DNA of 59,023 bases from contig NZ_JAAABJ010000507.1 of assembly GCF_009904105.1 (NCBI RefSeq), positions 1 to 59,023 of the forward strand, given 5' to 3'. Below, piece after piece: positions 18,135-26,762 of the stretch. Made by a program: the position numbers and the translations under genes. The notes beneath the pieces are model-generated. The model made no database searches and was not told where the DNA came from. It saw nothing but the letters and a program-made list of their open reading frames with translations. How positions within the stretch are numbered: the first letter of the stretch is position 1; each line of letters starts with the position of its first letter. The DNA is from Elizabethkingia argenteiflava (GTDB taxonomy: Bacteria > Bacteroidota > Bacteroidia > Flavobacteriales > Weeksellaceae).

Positions 18135-18653
18135 TTATTTTTGAGTGAGTCTGTCTAATGTTCTTTGGAGTTCCGGATCATCAGGAGTAATCGCATAATA
18201 GTGGGCAATATCGGTTTTTTGATCGATGACTAAATAACGAGGGATCCAATTCAGATCGATATAGTTGTTGAACTTATTTTTCCAACCTTCGGAAAACCAG
18301 TAGTTCTCTTTTCCTTTCATATTGAATTTTTCAAGGCTCCGAGCAAAGTTTTCTTTAGTGCGGTCTAATGAAAAGAAAAGAAAATGAATATTTGGGTTCC
18401 TGGTCTCTAATTCTTTTGCTTTGGGGAAGGCCTTAATACAATCTTGGCACCAGCCCGCCCAAATATCGAGTACAATAATTTTTCCTTTATGTTTATTCAA
18501 AACTTGCCCAATGGAAAGTATCTTCCCCTCTGGAGTCACGATCTTCTGAGCCAGCGCTTCTTTTGAAAATTTTGTTTTTAATATTCTAGGTGATTCTTGG
18601 GCATAGCATAAATAGCAAGCAATAATCAGAAATAGTGCAAATGCTTTTTTCAT
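18135..18653 (-). CDS. TlpA-like thioredoxin-fold protein, exported
   Basis: A 172-residue thiol-disulfide oxidoreductase-like protein. The ATG at 18653 gives a good signal peptide (MKKAFALFLIIACYLCYAQ), so it is preferred over an upstream start at 18674. The redox motif is 'WAGWCQDC', followed by 'NIHFLFFSLDRTKENF' and the cis-Pro region 'WIPRYLVID', all as in the TlpA/ResA group. Such periplasmic proteins reduce cytochrome c apoproteins or secreted disulfides. It stands alone between the helicase and prfC, so its partner is unknown. Confidence 0.85.
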   Translation of the reverse strand: MKKAFALFLIIACYLCYAQESPRILKTKFSKEALAQKIVTPEGKILSIGQVLNKHKGKIIVLDIWAGWCQDCIKAFPKAKELETRNPNIHFLFFSLDRTKENFARSLEKFNMKGKENYWFSEGWKNKFNNYIDLNWIPRYLVIDQKTDIAHYYAITPDDPELQRTLDRLTQK

Positions 18654-18822
18654 AAGGAAGTATATTTCTAACAAAACTAGATAAAAAAATCTAAGATAGA
18701 GTATAGAAATCTAAATAATATTTATAAATAAATATAGATTTAAGGAATGGTAAAGCCAGAGACTGGTAAAATATGGAAGTCTCTTCAATGTCTAAATAAA
18801 TCTGATCTTAAGTGGTTTAATC

Positions 18823-18857
18823 AAGATAATCCCAGCCTTTCCATCTGAGATTATCTT
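18823..18857. terminator. Hairpin between prfC and the thioredoxin gene
   Basis: AAGATAATC and GATTATCTT form a 9-bp stem, extended after one mismatch by CAG/CTG, with loop CCTTTCCAT. The T-rich flank lies on the plus-strand side and not the prfC side, so its role in ending prfC is uncertain. Confidence 0.45.
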
Positions 18858-18868
18858 TAATTTATTTT

Positions 18869-20467
18869 TTAATTTTGAGGGGTAAACTCGCTAATGAAGT
18901 GTAGTTTTATATTCGGAAATTTTTCCTGATTCATTGTAATGGTAAAGGAAGAATCTGCTAAGAAAACCAATCGATTATATTTGTCGCGGGCTAAAAATCT
19001 TTGTTTTAGTTTGGCAAACTCCTTGAATTCTTCCGATTTTTCATCAGCTTCTACCCAGCATGCTTTGTGTATATTAATAGTTTCATAGGAGCATTTGGCT
19101 CCATATTCGTGTTCCAAACGATACTGAATGACCTCATATTGTAGGGCTCCTACTGTACCGATAATTTTTCTGCCATTCATCTCCATAGTGAAGAGTTGAG
19201 CCACCCCTTCATCCATCAGCTGTTCTATGCCTTTTGTTAATTGTTTTGCCTTTAGGGGATCTTCATTATTGATAAAACGAAAGTGCTCCGGAGAGAAGGA
19301 AGGAATCCCTTGGAAGTTGATGATTTCTCCAGTCGTCAAAGTATCGCCAATACGGAAGTTTCCGGTATCGTGTAGACCTACGATATCACCTGGATAACTT
19401 TCGTCTACGATTTCTTTTTTATCTGCAAAAAAAGCATTTGGTGAGGAAAATTTCATCTTTTTATTTTCTCTTACCAATAGGTAATTTTCATTTCGCTTAA
19501 AAGTTCCCGAGACAATTTTTACAAAGGCCAGTCGATCGCGGTGTTTGGGGTCCATATTGGCATGGATTTTAAAAACAAAACCAGTGAACTTTTCCTCTTC
19601 AGGTTTTACCAATCGCTTATCACTTTCTTTAGGTTGTGGCATAGGAGCGATGTCAATAAATGCATCAAGCAGTTCCCTGACACCAAAATTGTTGAGGGCT
19701 GATCCAAAAAACACAGGCTGTAATTTCCCTTGTATATAGGCTTCGCGGTCAAAGTCAGGGTATACAGAGGAGGTTAATTCTATTTCATCACGAAGTATAG
19801 CTGCAGCTTGATCTCCAATAAGTTCATCGACTTTACTGTCCTGAATATTGTCGATTTTAAGAGCATTCCCTACTTTTTGTTTCTTCTCTTCCAGGAAAAG
19901 CTGGATGTTATTTTCCCAAATATTATAAATTCCTTGAAATTCTGCTCCCATGCCTATAGGCCATGAAAGAGGGGTAACCCTTAATCCTAATTTCTGTTCT
20001 ACCTCATCCAATAAGTCGAAGGCATCCTTACCTTCTCGATCTAGTTTATTGATAAAAACCAATATAGGAATGTTACGCATCCGGCAAACTTTTACCAGTT
20101 TTTCAGTTTGTTCCTCAACCCCTTTAGCAACGTCTATAACTACAATTACACTGTCGACAGCTGTTAACGTGCGATAGGTATCTTCACCAAAATCCTTATG
20201 TCCGGGCGTATCGAGTATATTAATCTTATGATTTTTATATTCAAAAGCCAATACGGAAGTCGCCACCGAAATTCCTCTTTGGCGTTCAATTTCCATAAAA
20301 TCGGAAGTCGCTCCTTTTTTTATTTTATTACTCTTTACTGCGCCAGCCTCTTGAATAGCACCTCCGAAAAGTAGTAATTTTTCTGTTAGTGTGGTTTTCC
20401 CTGCATCTGGATGGGAGATAATACCGAAGGTTTTACGTTTTTGTATTTCGTGTAGTAAGTTTGACAT
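18869..20467 (-). CDS. prfC: Peptide chain release factor 3
   Basis: A 532-residue translational GTPase that recycles RF1/RF2 from the ribosome after termination. The G domain shows G1 'SHPDAGKTT', G2 region 'RQRGISVATSV', G3 'DTPGHKDFGED' and G4 'INKLDREGKD'. The later domains include 'FVFKIHANMDPKHRDRLAF' and 'GALQYEVIQYRLEHEYG', typical of RF3 rather than EF-G. Length matches the family. It is transcribed away from the CPBP protease gene, and the divergent start sites are about 110 bases apart. Confidence 0.96.
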   Translation of the reverse strand: MSNLLHEIQKRKTFGIISHPDAGKTTLTEKLLLFGGAIQEAGAVKSNKIKKGATSDFMEIERQRGISVATSVLAFEYKNHKINILDTPGHKDFGEDTYRTLTAVDSVIVVIDVAKGVEEQTEKLVKVCRMRNIPILVFINKLDREGKDAFDLLDEVEQKLGLRVTPLSWPIGMGAEFQGIYNIWENNIQLFLEEKKQKVGNALKIDNIQDSKVDELIGDQAAAILRDEIELTSSVYPDFDREAYIQGKLQPVFFGSALNNFGVRELLDAFIDIAPMPQPKESDKRLVKPEEEKFTGFVFKIHANMDPKHRDRLAFVKIVSGTFKRNENYLLVRENKKMKFSSPNAFFADKKEIVDESYPGDIVGLHDTGNFRIGDTLTTGEIINFQGIPSFSPEHFRFINNEDPLKAKQLTKGIEQLMDEGVAQLFTMEMNGRKIIGTVGALQYEVIQYRLEHEYGAKCSYETINIHKACWVEADEKSEEFKEFAKLKQRFLARDKYNRLVFLADSSFTITMNQEKFPNIKLHFISEFTPQN

Positions 20468-20552
20468 GTTGAGTTTTATGAGGGCAAAAATCGGGATTTT
20501 TTATGAAGTTATCAAATCTACAAGATATGCCGTGTGGGCCGCAGCTATTTAT

Positions 20553-20560
20553 TATCTTTG
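20553..20560 (+). promoter_or_regulatory. -7 promoter box for the CPBP-rdgB unit
   Basis: TATCTTTG fits the consensus and lies 15 bases before the ATG at 20576. No clear -33 TTTG was seen. Confidence 0.55.
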
Positions 20561-20575
20561 CTCTTAAAATATCGT

Positions 20576-21415
20576 ATGGAAGAATATTTACACCCGGGCA
20601 GGGAATATTTATTGAGTTGGAGAGGTGCTGTTTTGTTAATAAGCGTTTTTCTTTTCATGCAATTGGGCATGCTTCAGGTTTGGGAATTTGTCCAAGGCTT
20701 TATCTCCTCTGTAGAGATTATAAAGATGACAGTTTTCTTTATGATGGTTTCTTATGTTTTAACTTTCCTGGGGTGTATATTTGCTTTTGATCAATTTATT
20801 GTAAAGCCTACTACTGGCAGCCGATTGAATTTTAATATGAAATCTGTGCCGACCTCGACTTATTTCATTGTGTTTCCACTTATGCTCGGTGGAATCTTTA
20901 TTGTGGAATATCTAACAGGGCTAATTCCCACCACGGGCAAATTTTTTGGACCTTGGTATGAACAGTTTCAGATGCTATTTAAGCAAATGTCCTGGGAACC
21001 AATGGCGCTATTTTTGATGACTAGTTTTTTTGCACCCGTTTTGGAAGAAATTATTTTTAGAGGGATTATTCAGAAGGGAATGATAAATAAAGGAGTGTCG
21101 CCTGCAAAATCTATTTTTATTTCTGCTGTTATTTTTGGTCTTGTTCACGCGAATCCTTGGCAATTTTTAGGGGCATTACTAATAGGATTAATTTTCGGTT
21201 ATGTGTACTTTAAGACGAAAACTTTGTTACTTCCTATTCTTTTGCATGCTTTTAATAACTTTCTATCTTCCATGCTTATGCTCTATACTTCGGAAGAATC
21301 TTTAGCCACTTTTTTTAAGATATCCGAAATCTATTTACTTCTTATAGGAGTGGTCATCATTTCCTTTTTCGGATACCTGTTTATATATAAAAATAAGATT
21401 CATTATAAAGATTAA
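20576..21415 (+). CDS. CPBP family intramembrane metalloprotease
   Basis: A 279-residue multi-spanning protein of the CPBP (Abi/CaaX protease-like) family. The catalytic motifs are present: 'EEIIFRG' (EExxxR), 'FGLVHAN' (FxxxH) and 'LLHAFNNF' (HxxxN/D). Several hydrophobic segments surround them. Family members cleave membrane substrates or prenylated proteins, and the substrate here is unknown. The start at 20576 follows a promoter box. The frame also extends upstream, but that part overlaps the promoter. The stop overlaps an ATG of the next gene (TAATG), so rdgB is probably coupled to it. Confidence 0.87.
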   Translation: MEEYLHPGREYLLSWRGAVLLISVFLFMQLGMLQVWEFVQGFISSVEIIKMTVFFMMVSYVLTFLGCIFAFDQFIVKPTTGSRLNFNMKSVPTSTYFIVFPLMLGGIFIVEYLTGLIPTTGKFFGPWYEQFQMLFKQMSWEPMALFLMTSFFAPVLEEIIFRGIIQKGMINKGVSPAKSIFISAVIFGLVHANPWQFLGALLIGLIFGYVYFKTKTLLLPILLHAFNNFLSSMLMLYTSEESLATFFKISEIYLLLIGVVIISFFGYLFIYKNKIHYKD

Positions 21416-21423
21416 TGTGTAAG

Positions 21424-21990
21424 ATGGAAATTTTAGTAGCGACTCATAACGAACACAAAAAAGCAGAAATTCAGCAAATTTTACCCGATTACAGAATAAC
21501 CAGTCTTAGCGACTATCAGCTATTTGATGAAATAATAGAAAATGGGCAAACTTTTCAAGAAAATGCAAAAATAAAAGCACAGTATTGTTTTCAAAAAACA
21601 GGAAAACCCAGTCTTGGGGATGATAGTGGTTTGGTAGTACCCGCTTTGGGGGGGAGACCTGGGATTTATTCCGCAAGATATGCAGGTGATCATGATTTTA
21701 AAGCTAATATAAAAAAAGTATTGGAAGAAATGCAGGGAAATGCAGAGCGCAGTGCATACTTTATTACGGTATTATGTTTGATTTCAGAAGATCAGGAACG
21801 CTATTTTGAGGGCCGTGTATATGGAAAGTTGGCTCATGAAGTAAGTGGAGAAAAGGGATTTGGCTATGATCCTATTTTCATTCCGGAGCATCATAACCTC
21901 ACCTTTGCAGAGATGAAAACTACGGAAAAAAATAAAATTAGCCATAGAGCCCATGCACTACGGCAATTTTTGGAATATTTAAAAGCATAA
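21424..21990 (+). CDS. rdgB: XTP/dITP diphosphatase (non-canonical purine NTP pyrophosphatase)
   Basis: A 188-residue RdgB/HAM1 enzyme that hydrolyses dITP, ITP and XTP so they are not built into DNA or RNA. It begins 'MEILVATHNEHKKAEIQQIL', the family N-terminus, and contains 'GDDSGLVVPALGGRPGIYSARYAG' (core 'DDSGLVVPALGGRPG') and 'GEKGFGYDPIF'. An alternative ATG nine bases upstream, at 21415, overlaps the CPBP stop and would add three residues. The 21424 start matches the normal family start better. RNase Z follows after about 30 bases. Confidence 0.95.
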   Translation: MEILVATHNEHKKAEIQQILPDYRITSLSDYQLFDEIIENGQTFQENAKIKAQYCFQKTGKPSLGDDSGLVVPALGGRPGIYSARYAGDHDFKANIKKVLEEMQGNAERSAYFITVLCLISEDQERYFEGRVYGKLAHEVSGEKGFGYDPIFIPEHHNLTFAEMKTTEKNKISHRAHALRQFLEYLKA

Positions 21991-22021
21991 ATGTATATTT
22001 GTTATAAATTAAGTTTAAATT

Positions 22022-22936
22022 TTGGGGGCATATCTTACAATTTTAGGGTATAATTCAGCAATTCCGACCATTAGATCTTCACCAACCGCTCAACTTTTAG
22101 AAATGAGCGAACGCTATTTTCTTATTGATTGTGGCGAAGGAACCCAGGTACAGCTGAGAAAAGCGAAAGCAAAATTTTCTAAAATTAACCATATTTTTAT
22201 TTCGCATTTGCATGGAGATCATTGTTTTGGCTTACCGGGTTTAATCGCTTCATTACGTTTATTAGGGAGAACTCAGGATTTATATGTATATGGGCCAAAG
22301 GGAATAAAAAAAATGTTGGAAACCATCTTTAGTATAACCGAGACTCAGCGTGGTTTTAAAGTGGTATATTATGAGCTGGATGGAATAGGGTCCGAGTGTA
22401 TATACGAAGATAACAAGTTAGAAGTGTGGACAATTCCTTTAGATCACAGAATTTATTGCAATGGTTATCTTTTTAAAGAAAAACAAAAAGATCGACGACT
22501 GAATATTGCTGAAATTGAAAAATATACTGAAATTGATACTTGTGATTATCATAAGCTGAAGCGGGGAGAAGACTTTATTCTTTCCGATGGATATACCTTG
22601 AAAAATGAAATATTAACAAACGATCCAGAGCCACCCGTTTCATATGCTTTTTGTTCGGATACCCGGTATAAAGAGAATATCATTCCTATTATTCAAGAGG
22701 TGGATGTACTGTATCACGAAGCTACTTTTTTGCATGATTTAAAAGAAATGGCCGATTATACAGGACATACTACAGCACAGGAAGCGGCTATTATAGCCAG
22801 AAATGCCAATGTTAAAAAACTTATTCTCGGACATTTTTCCAACCGGTATACCGATCTAAATGTATTTATAGATGAGGCTAGAAAATATTTCCCCAATACT
22901 TATTTACCCATTAGCTTAGAGCCCATTAAAATATAA
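22022..22936 (+). CDS. rnz: Ribonuclease Z
   Basis: A 304-residue metallo-beta-lactamase-fold nuclease that removes 3' trailers from tRNA precursors. The zinc-binding motif is 'FISHLHGDHCFGLPGL', with 'FLIDCGEGTQVQL' before it, 'YAFCSDTRY' and 'LYHEATFL' in the middle, and 'LILGHFSNRY' as the last His ligand. An in-frame stop six bases upstream leaves TTG as the start (or, less likely, ATT). TIGR02757 follows one base after the stop, so the two are clearly co-transcribed. Confidence 0.95.
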   Translation: MGAYLTILGYNSAIPTIRSSPTAQLLEMSERYFLIDCGEGTQVQLRKAKAKFSKINHIFISHLHGDHCFGLPGLIASLRLLGRTQDLYVYGPKGIKKMLETIFSITETQRGFKVVYYELDGIGSECIYEDNKLEVWTIPLDHRIYCNGYLFKEKQKDRRLNIAEIEKYTEIDTCDYHKLKRGEDFILSDGYTLKNEILTNDPEPPVSYAFCSDTRYKENIIPIIQEVDVLYHEATFLHDLKEMADYTGHTTAQEAAIIARNANVKKLILGHFSNRYTDLNVFIDEARKYFPNTYLPISLEPIKI

Positions 22937-22937
22937 A

Positions 22938-23702
22938 ATGACAGAAAAAGAAATTTTCGACTTCTTAGATGAGAAGGCTGATGCGTTTAATCAGGCTGAG
23001 TATATTGAGAGCGATCCCCTTCAAATTCCCCATCAATATTCAAGAAAGCAGGATGTTGAAATCTCTGGATTTCTAGCGGCCACTATTGCTTGGGGGAATA
23101 GAAAAAGCATTGTAGCTAATGCTTATAAGATGATGCATTTTATGGGGGAATCTCCTTATGATTTTGTGATGAGTGCTAAAGAAACCCACTTTAAAGGGAT
23201 TGAGAATAAAGCTATTCACAGAACTTTTAATGCTGAGGATTTTAAACAGTTTGTTTTTAATTTACAGCGTCTATACCAACAGCAGGAATCTTTAGCTTTT
23301 TTCTTACAGCCGAGAGAGGAAGAAACTAACTTTTATCATGCTTTGGAAAGATTCCGGACGGCATTTTTAGTAGCTAAACCCCACCGATGCTATAAGCACG
23401 TGAGTAGCACCTATAAAAATTCTGCAGCAAAACGGCTGATGATGTATTTACGATGGATGGTGCGATATGATAAGCGCGGGGTAGATTTGGGAATATGGAA
23501 GCATTTGGATCAACGAAAGCTATCGTGTCCTTTGGATGTCCATTCTGGAAATATAGCGCGATATCTTGGGATATTAAATAGAAAACAAAATGATTGGAAG
23601 GCTGTAGAAGAGCTGGATCTGAAGTTACGACAATATAAACCACAGGATCCAGCGCTTTATGATTTTGCACTTTTTGGATTGGGTGTCACGAAAGCATTGT
23701 GA
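22938..23702 (+). CDS. TIGR02757/DUF2400 family protein
   Basis: A 254-residue protein of the Bacteroidota-common TIGR02757 family. The N-terminal half has 'HQYSRKQDVEISGFLAATIAWGNR' (core 'FLAATIAWGNR'), and the C-terminal half 'LSCPLDVHSGNIARYLGIL' followed by 'ALYDFALFGLGV' resembles the helix-hairpin-helix and catalytic region of endonuclease III-like DNA glycosylases. This suggests nucleic acid binding, but no function is established. It begins one base after the rnz stop, so it may serve in the same RNA-related process. That link is only inferred from neighbourhood. Confidence 0.85.
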   Translation: MTEKEIFDFLDEKADAFNQAEYIESDPLQIPHQYSRKQDVEISGFLAATIAWGNRKSIVANAYKMMHFMGESPYDFVMSAKETHFKGIENKAIHRTFNAEDFKQFVFNLQRLYQQQESLAFFLQPREEETNFYHALERFRTAFLVAKPHRCYKHVSSTYKNSAAKRLMMYLRWMVRYDKRGVDLGIWKHLDQRKLSCPLDVHSGNIARYLGILNRKQNDWKAVEELDLKLRQYKPQDPALYDFALFGLGVTKAL

Positions 23703-23705
23703 AGG

Positions 23706-23735
23706 AAAAAGAGACCACAGTGTAGTCTCTTTTTT
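23706..23735. terminator. Bidirectional terminator between convergent genes
   Basis: The stem AAAAAGAGAC / GTCTCTTTTTT encloses a 9-base loop (CACAGTGTA). Poly-A and poly-T flanks make it usable in both directions, ending the TIGR02757 transcript and the Bax-inhibitor transcript. Confidence 0.75.
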
Positions 23736-23756
23736 AGCCAATATTAACTTTAATGA

Positions 23757-24476
23757 TCACTTTTTTCCTCCTCCAAATAATCTTAAAAGGAACAAAAATA
23801 AATTGATGAAATCTAGGTAAAGGGTTAAAGCTCCCATAATAGCTATCCTTCCGAGTAGGGACTCCTGTCCACCTACTTCTAAAAAGTAGTTTTTGATTTT
23901 TTGGGTATCATAGGCAATTAATCCCACGAATACAGCTACTCCCACATAGGTGGTAATCCAATATACCAGAGGACTTTTCAAAAATAAATTTACCACAGAA
24001 GCAATAATGAGCCCTACCAATAGCATGATTAAAATTTTACCGATTTTGGTGAGGTCCGACTTGGTAACATATCCATATACACTCATTACAGCAAAGGTTC
24101 CAGCTGTAATAAAGAAGGTCGATGCAATAGAAGAAAAGGTATAAATTAAAAAAATAAGGGAAAGGGTTAATCCGTTTAATATGGCATATCCCATAAATAG
24201 CAGTATGGAAAGTGCAGATGACATTTTGGTAATTCTGGCAGATAACCAAATCACAAGACCAAATTCTGCAATAATTAAGCCGTAGAAGAGAGGCTTATTG
24301 GAGATCATACTAGTGATAAGCAATTCGTTTCCTGCCACTAAGTAAGCTACAAGACCTGTAACGAGTAAAGCTAATGCCATCCATCCGTATACCCCAGCCA
24401 TGTATTTTGCTTGACTAGCCTTTAATTCTTCAGGAACTACCTGAATAACATTGGTTTCATAAGTGTTTTGTCTCAT
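23757..24476 (-). CDS. Bax inhibitor-1/YccA family protein
   Basis: A 239-residue inner-membrane protein with about seven hydrophobic segments and the family's Tyr/Asp signature near the C-terminus ('VAVFVGLIAYDTQKIKNYF'). Bacterial members (YccA, YetJ) interact with FtsH or conduct calcium; the role here is not shown. A TATATTTG box on the minus strand at 24498-24505 is its likely promoter. It faces the TIGR02757 gene across a hairpin and appears to be a single-gene unit. Confidence 0.9.
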   Translation of the reverse strand: MRQNTYETNVIQVVPEELKASQAKYMAGVYGWMALALLVTGLVAYLVAGNELLITSMISNKPLFYGLIIAEFGLVIWLSARITKMSSALSILLFMGYAILNGLTLSLIFLIYTFSSIASTFFITAGTFAVMSVYGYVTKSDLTKIGKILIMLLVGLIIASVVNLFLKSPLVYWITTYVGVAVFVGLIAYDTQKIKNYFLEVGGQESLLGRIAIMGALTLYLDFINLFLFLLRLFGGGKK

Positions 24477-24497
24477 CTTTTAATTTTGAATTACTAG

Positions 24498-24505
24498 CAA
24501 ATATA
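24498..24505 (-). promoter_or_regulatory. -7 promoter box for the Bax-inhibitor gene
   Basis: TATATTTG on the minus strand, about 21 bases before the ATG at 24476, fits the consensus. Confidence 0.5.
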
Positions 24506-24709
24506 GCAATTATGTTATAATAAAAAAAATCATCCTTCTCAGAAGCTAAATTTTTATATAGGCGTTAGATTATATTTATTATTATTTCTGAATTTTTTTA
24601 AAAAAATTCAGAAAACAAGGAGAGGACTATACGGGATTAGGTGGTTAATACATCAGCAGTTAATAGGAAAGAATCTTTTTAAGTTTATATAAAGCTTAAG
24701 ATGTTCTTT

Positions 24710-25477
24710 TTAAGAAGGTAACTTCCACATCTTTGTAAGATGGATAAAATCAGCTACACTGAGCTCCTCTGCTCTTTTATTGAGAAACTCATGATCGGCT
24801 AGATGGATAGGAATTCCTATAGATTTTAAAGCATTTCTAAGTGTTTTGCGGCGTTGGTTAAATCCAGTTTTTACAAGTTGCTTAAAAAGTACTTCATTGC
24901 CTATTAATCCTTCTTTCGGATTGCGAAGAAGACTGATGACTCCGGATTTTACCTTTGGGGGAGGGTTAAAAACGTTTTCGTGAACCGTAAACAGATATTG
25001 AACGTCGTAATAAGCCTGTACCATCACCGATAAAATGCCATAGTCTTTGGTGCGGGGTACAGCAGCTGTACGCTCAGCTACCTCTTTTTGGAACATTCCT
25101 GTCATTTCTGGAATATGTGTGTAATGATCAATAACCTTAAATAAAATTTGGGAGGATATATTATAAGGGAAATTTCCGATTACGGCTATCTGTTGACTGA
25201 AGAGACTTTGAACATCCAATTTTAAAAAGTCACTCAAAATATGGTCTTTTAATTGAGGATAGTGTAACTTAAGATAAGAGACGGATTCATGGTCAATTTC
25301 AGCAACAAATACCTCTTGTTTTTTTTCTAATAAATATTTGGTCAATACCCCCATACCTGGACCGACCTCCAATACCAATTCATATCCTTTTCCGGATAAA
25401 CCATTTGCAATTTTGGAGGCTATATTTTCATCCGTTAAAAAATGCTGACCAAGATGTTTTTTTGCTGTTACTTTCAA
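24710..25477 (-). CDS. rsmA: 16S rRNA (A1518/A1519) dimethyltransferase
   Basis: A 255-residue KsgA/RsmA methyltransferase that dimethylates the two adjacent adenines of 16S helix 45 in 30S maturation. Motifs in order: 'KKHLGQHFLTD', SAM motif I 'VLEVGPGMGVLT', 'EIDHESVSYL', catalytic 'IGNFPYNISSQI' (NLPYN variant), and 'VFNPPPKVKSGVI'. The length is normal. It is divergent from ftsX with a 91-base gap that must hold both promoters; no convincing box was found in either direction. Downstream on its own strand are about 230 AT-rich bases without a gene. Confidence 0.96.
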   Translation of the reverse strand: MKVTAKKHLGQHFLTDENIASKIANGLSGKGYELVLEVGPGMGVLTKYLLEKKQEVFVAEIDHESVSYLKLHYPQLKDHILSDFLKLDVQSLFSQQIAVIGNFPYNISSQILFKVIDHYTHIPEMTGMFQKEVAERTAAVPRTKDYGILSVMVQAYYDVQYLFTVHENVFNPPPKVKSGVISLLRNPKEGLIGNEVLFKQLVKTGFNQRRKTLRNALKSIGIPIHLADHEFLNKRAEELSVADFIHLTKMWKLPS

Positions 25478-25568
25478 TTGATTTATGTCTTAATTTAATA
25501 TTCAATTTTTGCTTTATCTGGTGCAAATTTCGGAAGTTTTTTTTACTTTAGCAGAAAAATAATTTTGA

Positions 25569-26468
25569 ATGGCAAGAACTGTAGACGATTTTAATAAGAA
25601 AAGATTAAGATCCAGTAATATAACAGTAGTAATTAGTATTGCTTTGGTTTTATTTTTAATCGGGCTTTTTGGTTTAATTTTGATTAATGCACAAAAGTAT
25701 TCTGATTATATTAAAGAACAGTTGGTTGTAAATGTTTACTTTAAGGAGTATCTGGAGGTAAAAAATAAAGACAAAGTCGAGCAAATGAATCAAAAGACTT
25801 TCAGGGCTATTCAGGCGCTCCCTTTTGTTCAGAAAGCTACTTTTATCACTCAGGAACAAGCCTCAAAAGAAGCTAAGAAAACTTTGGGAATAGATAGTGA
25901 AGCCTTATTTGAGAAGAATATTTTTCCGCCTTCTGTAGAGGTAGCTCTGAAACCAGAATATGTAGATCCTACTAAGATTGACGGTGTTGTTGAGCAATTG
26001 ACACAGGTAACCGGCGTAAAAGAAGTTAAAAATGACAGTAGCCTTACCATAGATGTTTATAACAACCTCAATAGAATTCTAACTTGGATTTTAGTATTTT
26101 CTATTATATTTTTGGGTGTTGCCATTGTATTGATCAACAATTCTATTCGGTTGAAGATTTTTTCAAAAAGGTTTACCATTAAAACCATGCAGTTGGTAGG
26201 CGCGCAGCGAAGGTTTATTTTAATGCCCTTTATTAGAGAGGCTATTCTTTTAGGGATAATAGGGGCTGTAATAGGTTTGGTGGTGCTCTTTTCTATGTGG
26301 TATTATTTTACTAAGAAAATAGGTTCTGTATTCATTTCCGATCAGACCCAATTTATTTATTTAATTATTCTAGTGCTGGGGGTAGGGATATTTATTACCG
26401 TTATGAGTACGATTTTTGCTACCTGGAGATTCTTAAAAAGTAAAATTGACGATTTATATTATTCTTAA
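25569..26468 (+). CDS. ftsX: Cell division protein FtsX
   Basis: A 299-residue membrane subunit of the FtsEX ABC complex, which controls peptidoglycan hydrolases during division. There is one membrane segment near residue 20-43, a large extracytoplasmic loop (about 45-165) with 'VVNVYFKEYLE', and three further membrane segments with 'RFTIKTMQLVGAQRRFI' between them, as in the family. It leads a tight run ftsX-DUF3098-uppP. No ftsE gene is adjacent, which is usual in this phylum. Confidence 0.94.
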   Translation: MARTVDDFNKKRLRSSNITVVISIALVLFLIGLFGLILINAQKYSDYIKEQLVVNVYFKEYLEVKNKDKVEQMNQKTFRAIQALPFVQKATFITQEQASKEAKKTLGIDSEALFEKNIFPPSVEVALKPEYVDPTKIDGVVEQLTQVTGVKEVKNDSSLTIDVYNNLNRILTWILVFSIIFLGVAIVLINNSIRLKIFSKRFTIKTMQLVGAQRRFILMPFIREAILLGIIGAVIGLVVLFSMWYYFTKKIGSVFISDQTQFIYLIILVLGVGIFITVMSTIFATWRFLKSKIDDLYYS

Positions 26469-26762
26469 ATGGGGGTAAAAAAAACAAAACATTTGGAATC
26501 CACAGGTGAGATTTCAAACCAAAATTCTTTCTATTTTAGTAAGGAGAATTATAAATACATGCTTATAGGCTTAGGTTGTATCATTCTAGGTTTTTTTCTC
26601 ATGATGGGATCAGATGCCAATACCACTCCGGAAGGGAGCTATGATCCCAATTATTGGAATGAGGGTATCAATTCTATTCGTAGAATCAGAATCGCCCCAC
26701 TATTGGTGATCCTAGGTTTTTTGATAGAAATTTATGCGATCTTAATTCGTAAAAAAAACTAA
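26469..26762 (+). CDS. DUF3098 family membrane protein
   Basis: A 97-residue protein with two hydrophobic segments (about 30-46 and 77-93) and the family's 'FYFSKENYKYMLIGLG' and 'YWNEGINSIRRIRIAPLLVI'. Its function is not known. It starts directly after the ftsX stop codon, and its own stop overlaps the uppP ATG (TAATG), so the three genes are translationally coupled. The conserved placement between ftsX and uppP in Bacteroidota suggests an envelope or division role, which is inference. Confidence 0.88.
   Translation: MGVKKTKHLESTGEISNQNSFYFSKENYKYMLIGLGCIILGFFLMMGSDANTTPEGSYDPNYWNEGINSIRRIRIAPLLVILGFLIEIYAILIRKKN

Noticed and set aside
25560-25567. TAATTTTG in front of ftsX as promoter
   Set aside because: It ends one base before the ATG, too close even for a leaderless start.
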